The position numbers and the translations under genes are program-made. A stretch of 64,000 bases of DNA from Varroa destructor (taxonomy: Eukaryota; Arthropoda; Arachnida; Mesostigmata; Varroidae). The notes beneath the pieces were generated by a model. That model did not search any database and was not told the DNA's origin. It was given only the letters and a program-made list of their open reading frames with translations. The stretch lies in assembly GCF_002443255.2 (NCBI RefSeq), contig NW_019211457.1, positions 25,288,921 to 25,352,920 of the forward strand, in the 5' to 3' direction. Below are positions 63,001-64,000 of this stretch, in pieces (positions within the stretch are counted from its first letter, which is position 1; each line of letters starts with the position of its first letter).

Positions 63001-64000
63001 ATGAAATCAAAAGATCTTTCGTTAAATAGACTATGTATCTATAATGATAGCAACTTTTAGCTAACTCACCTTCTCTTTTAGAGTAAATCTAAACTCGACA
63101 AAAAAAAACATAAAACTCGACAACTAGCAACATTTCCATACATTGTCTATACGGCGTACTATACATACGACGTATACTAAGCTTCTTAAAATGCGATACT
63201 GTTATTGAGGCTTAGAGGTAACAATGAGCTTCAAAGTTATGATACATTCCGCTTTTGTGTGTTTCACATACTTGAAGAATCTAACATTTGAAGAAAATCC
63301 TATCATTCTTCAACGTAAAGCCTCCTCTAAGCTAAGGCAGCGGCCATCACAGTTGCAGTTTTGAGTATGTCAAAACCTTAGGCAAGATTTTAGTATGATG
63401 GTAGCCTTACAACGTTAGTCGGCATTGGAAAAAACCTACGAACCACACGTTATCCTGCTCTCGAGGCCAAGACAAGAAACGCAATTACGCCAACTTTGCC
63501 TGACAACATCTTTCGTATCATTATATCCTGCTATTTGTGCTTGCTGCCTAGAATATATGTTTTGGCTTGCTTGTAAATGAAACATGCGTTCCTGCAGGGG
63601 AGTTATTTCCAATTAAGAATCGTTATCGCTTATTACGTTCATTGTAGATGAAAAAAGTAATACAAGTTCAGACGCTGGAAGTTGAAATGTAAAAATTATT
63701 GCGCATTAACACTACATTTTCGATTGGCTAGTTCTACAGTCCGTGAACGAAAATGTGCCACACCTCTGAGTCAAAGAGATATTATCATTAAGCTCAATAT
63801 AAGGCCTACTTAAAGGAGCTGATTTATTTCTGAAGGACTAAACGGGTGCACCTATTTGTGATGCCTCGCAACACAGTAATTCGTTTAGGAAACTCGTTTT
63901 TGCTCCTAAAAAAAATTGAAACTTGGCATTTCCAAGTTGAGTAGACAATCCGTATCATTTGATAGCTATTTCGCGACGATCGTTTAGCCAGTTGTATACT

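Larger units (their letters stand above)
49760..64000. other. Right-end stretch without a recognisable gene
   Basis: It starts with the leader and presumably the promoter of the desaturase. No core promoter motif is obvious. From about 50.9 to 55 kb and 59.8 to 61 kb the DNA is locally richer in G and C and in degenerate GCA/GTA triplets, giving many overlapping open frames on both strands. Only two minus-strand pieces (53754-54145 and 59777-60007) look at all like protein. A short (AT)n run lies at 58656-58672. From 55 to 59.7 kb and from 61.1 to 64 kb I see nothing else. Confidence 0.5.

Noticed and set aside
1..64000. tRNA, rRNA, CRISPR arrays, intact transposons
   Set aside because: Read by eye for tRNA B-box motifs, spaced direct repeats, and transposase or reverse-transcriptase motifs; nothing convincing was found. 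A tRNA scan and repeat search would settle this.

Overview
The window is nuclear DNA of an animal. Its genes are split by short spliceosomal introns (roughly 80 bp to 1.4 kb) with GT-AG borders. The intergenic DNA is AT-rich and full of (AT)n runs. There are no operons or ribosome binding sites. The three clear proteins are animal versions of conserved families, and their divergence from human fits an arthropod. A mite or other chelicerate is my best guess, but that part is inference from general impression.

Three genes are certain. (1) 16746-24516, plus strand: phosphorylase b kinase regulatory subunit beta. Thirteen coding exons keep phase from end to end and give about 1086 residues, ending in a CaaX-like CHMQ. 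A possible upstream exon at 12095-12225 would supply the start codon across the splice junction. (2) 26262-28773, minus strand: derlin-1, four coding exons, 255 residues, a rhomboid-like ER-associated degradation channel component with an intact p97-binding tail. It is convergent with (1), and 1.75 kb separates the stop codons. (3) 48555-49670, minus strand: an acyl-CoA delta-9 desaturase of 371 residues. The coding sequence is uninterrupted, all histidine boxes are intact, and an 81-bp 5' UTR intron lies just upstream. The three genes share no pathway: glycogen breakdown control, ER protein quality control and fatty-acid desaturation.

The rest (1-12 kb, 28.8-48.5 kb and 49.8-64 kb) has no gene I can name. 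It holds microsatellites, several strong fold-back structures and a 25-bp sequence present in two exact copies. A few weak coding-like stretches lie at 7.25-7.56 kb, 25.69-25.90 kb, 53.75-54.15 kb and 59.78-60.01 kb. The fold-backs are a 63-bp perfect inverted repeat at 31.6-31.8 kb, a 48-bp perfect palindrome inside a PHKB intron, and two pre-miRNA-like hairpins near 1.05 kb and 37.1 kb. The stretches at 53.8 and 60.0 kb (minus strand) may be decayed pieces of a multi-membrane-span receptor family. I found no convincing tRNA, rRNA, CRISPR array or intact transposon, and nothing that amounts to an undescribed multi-gene system.
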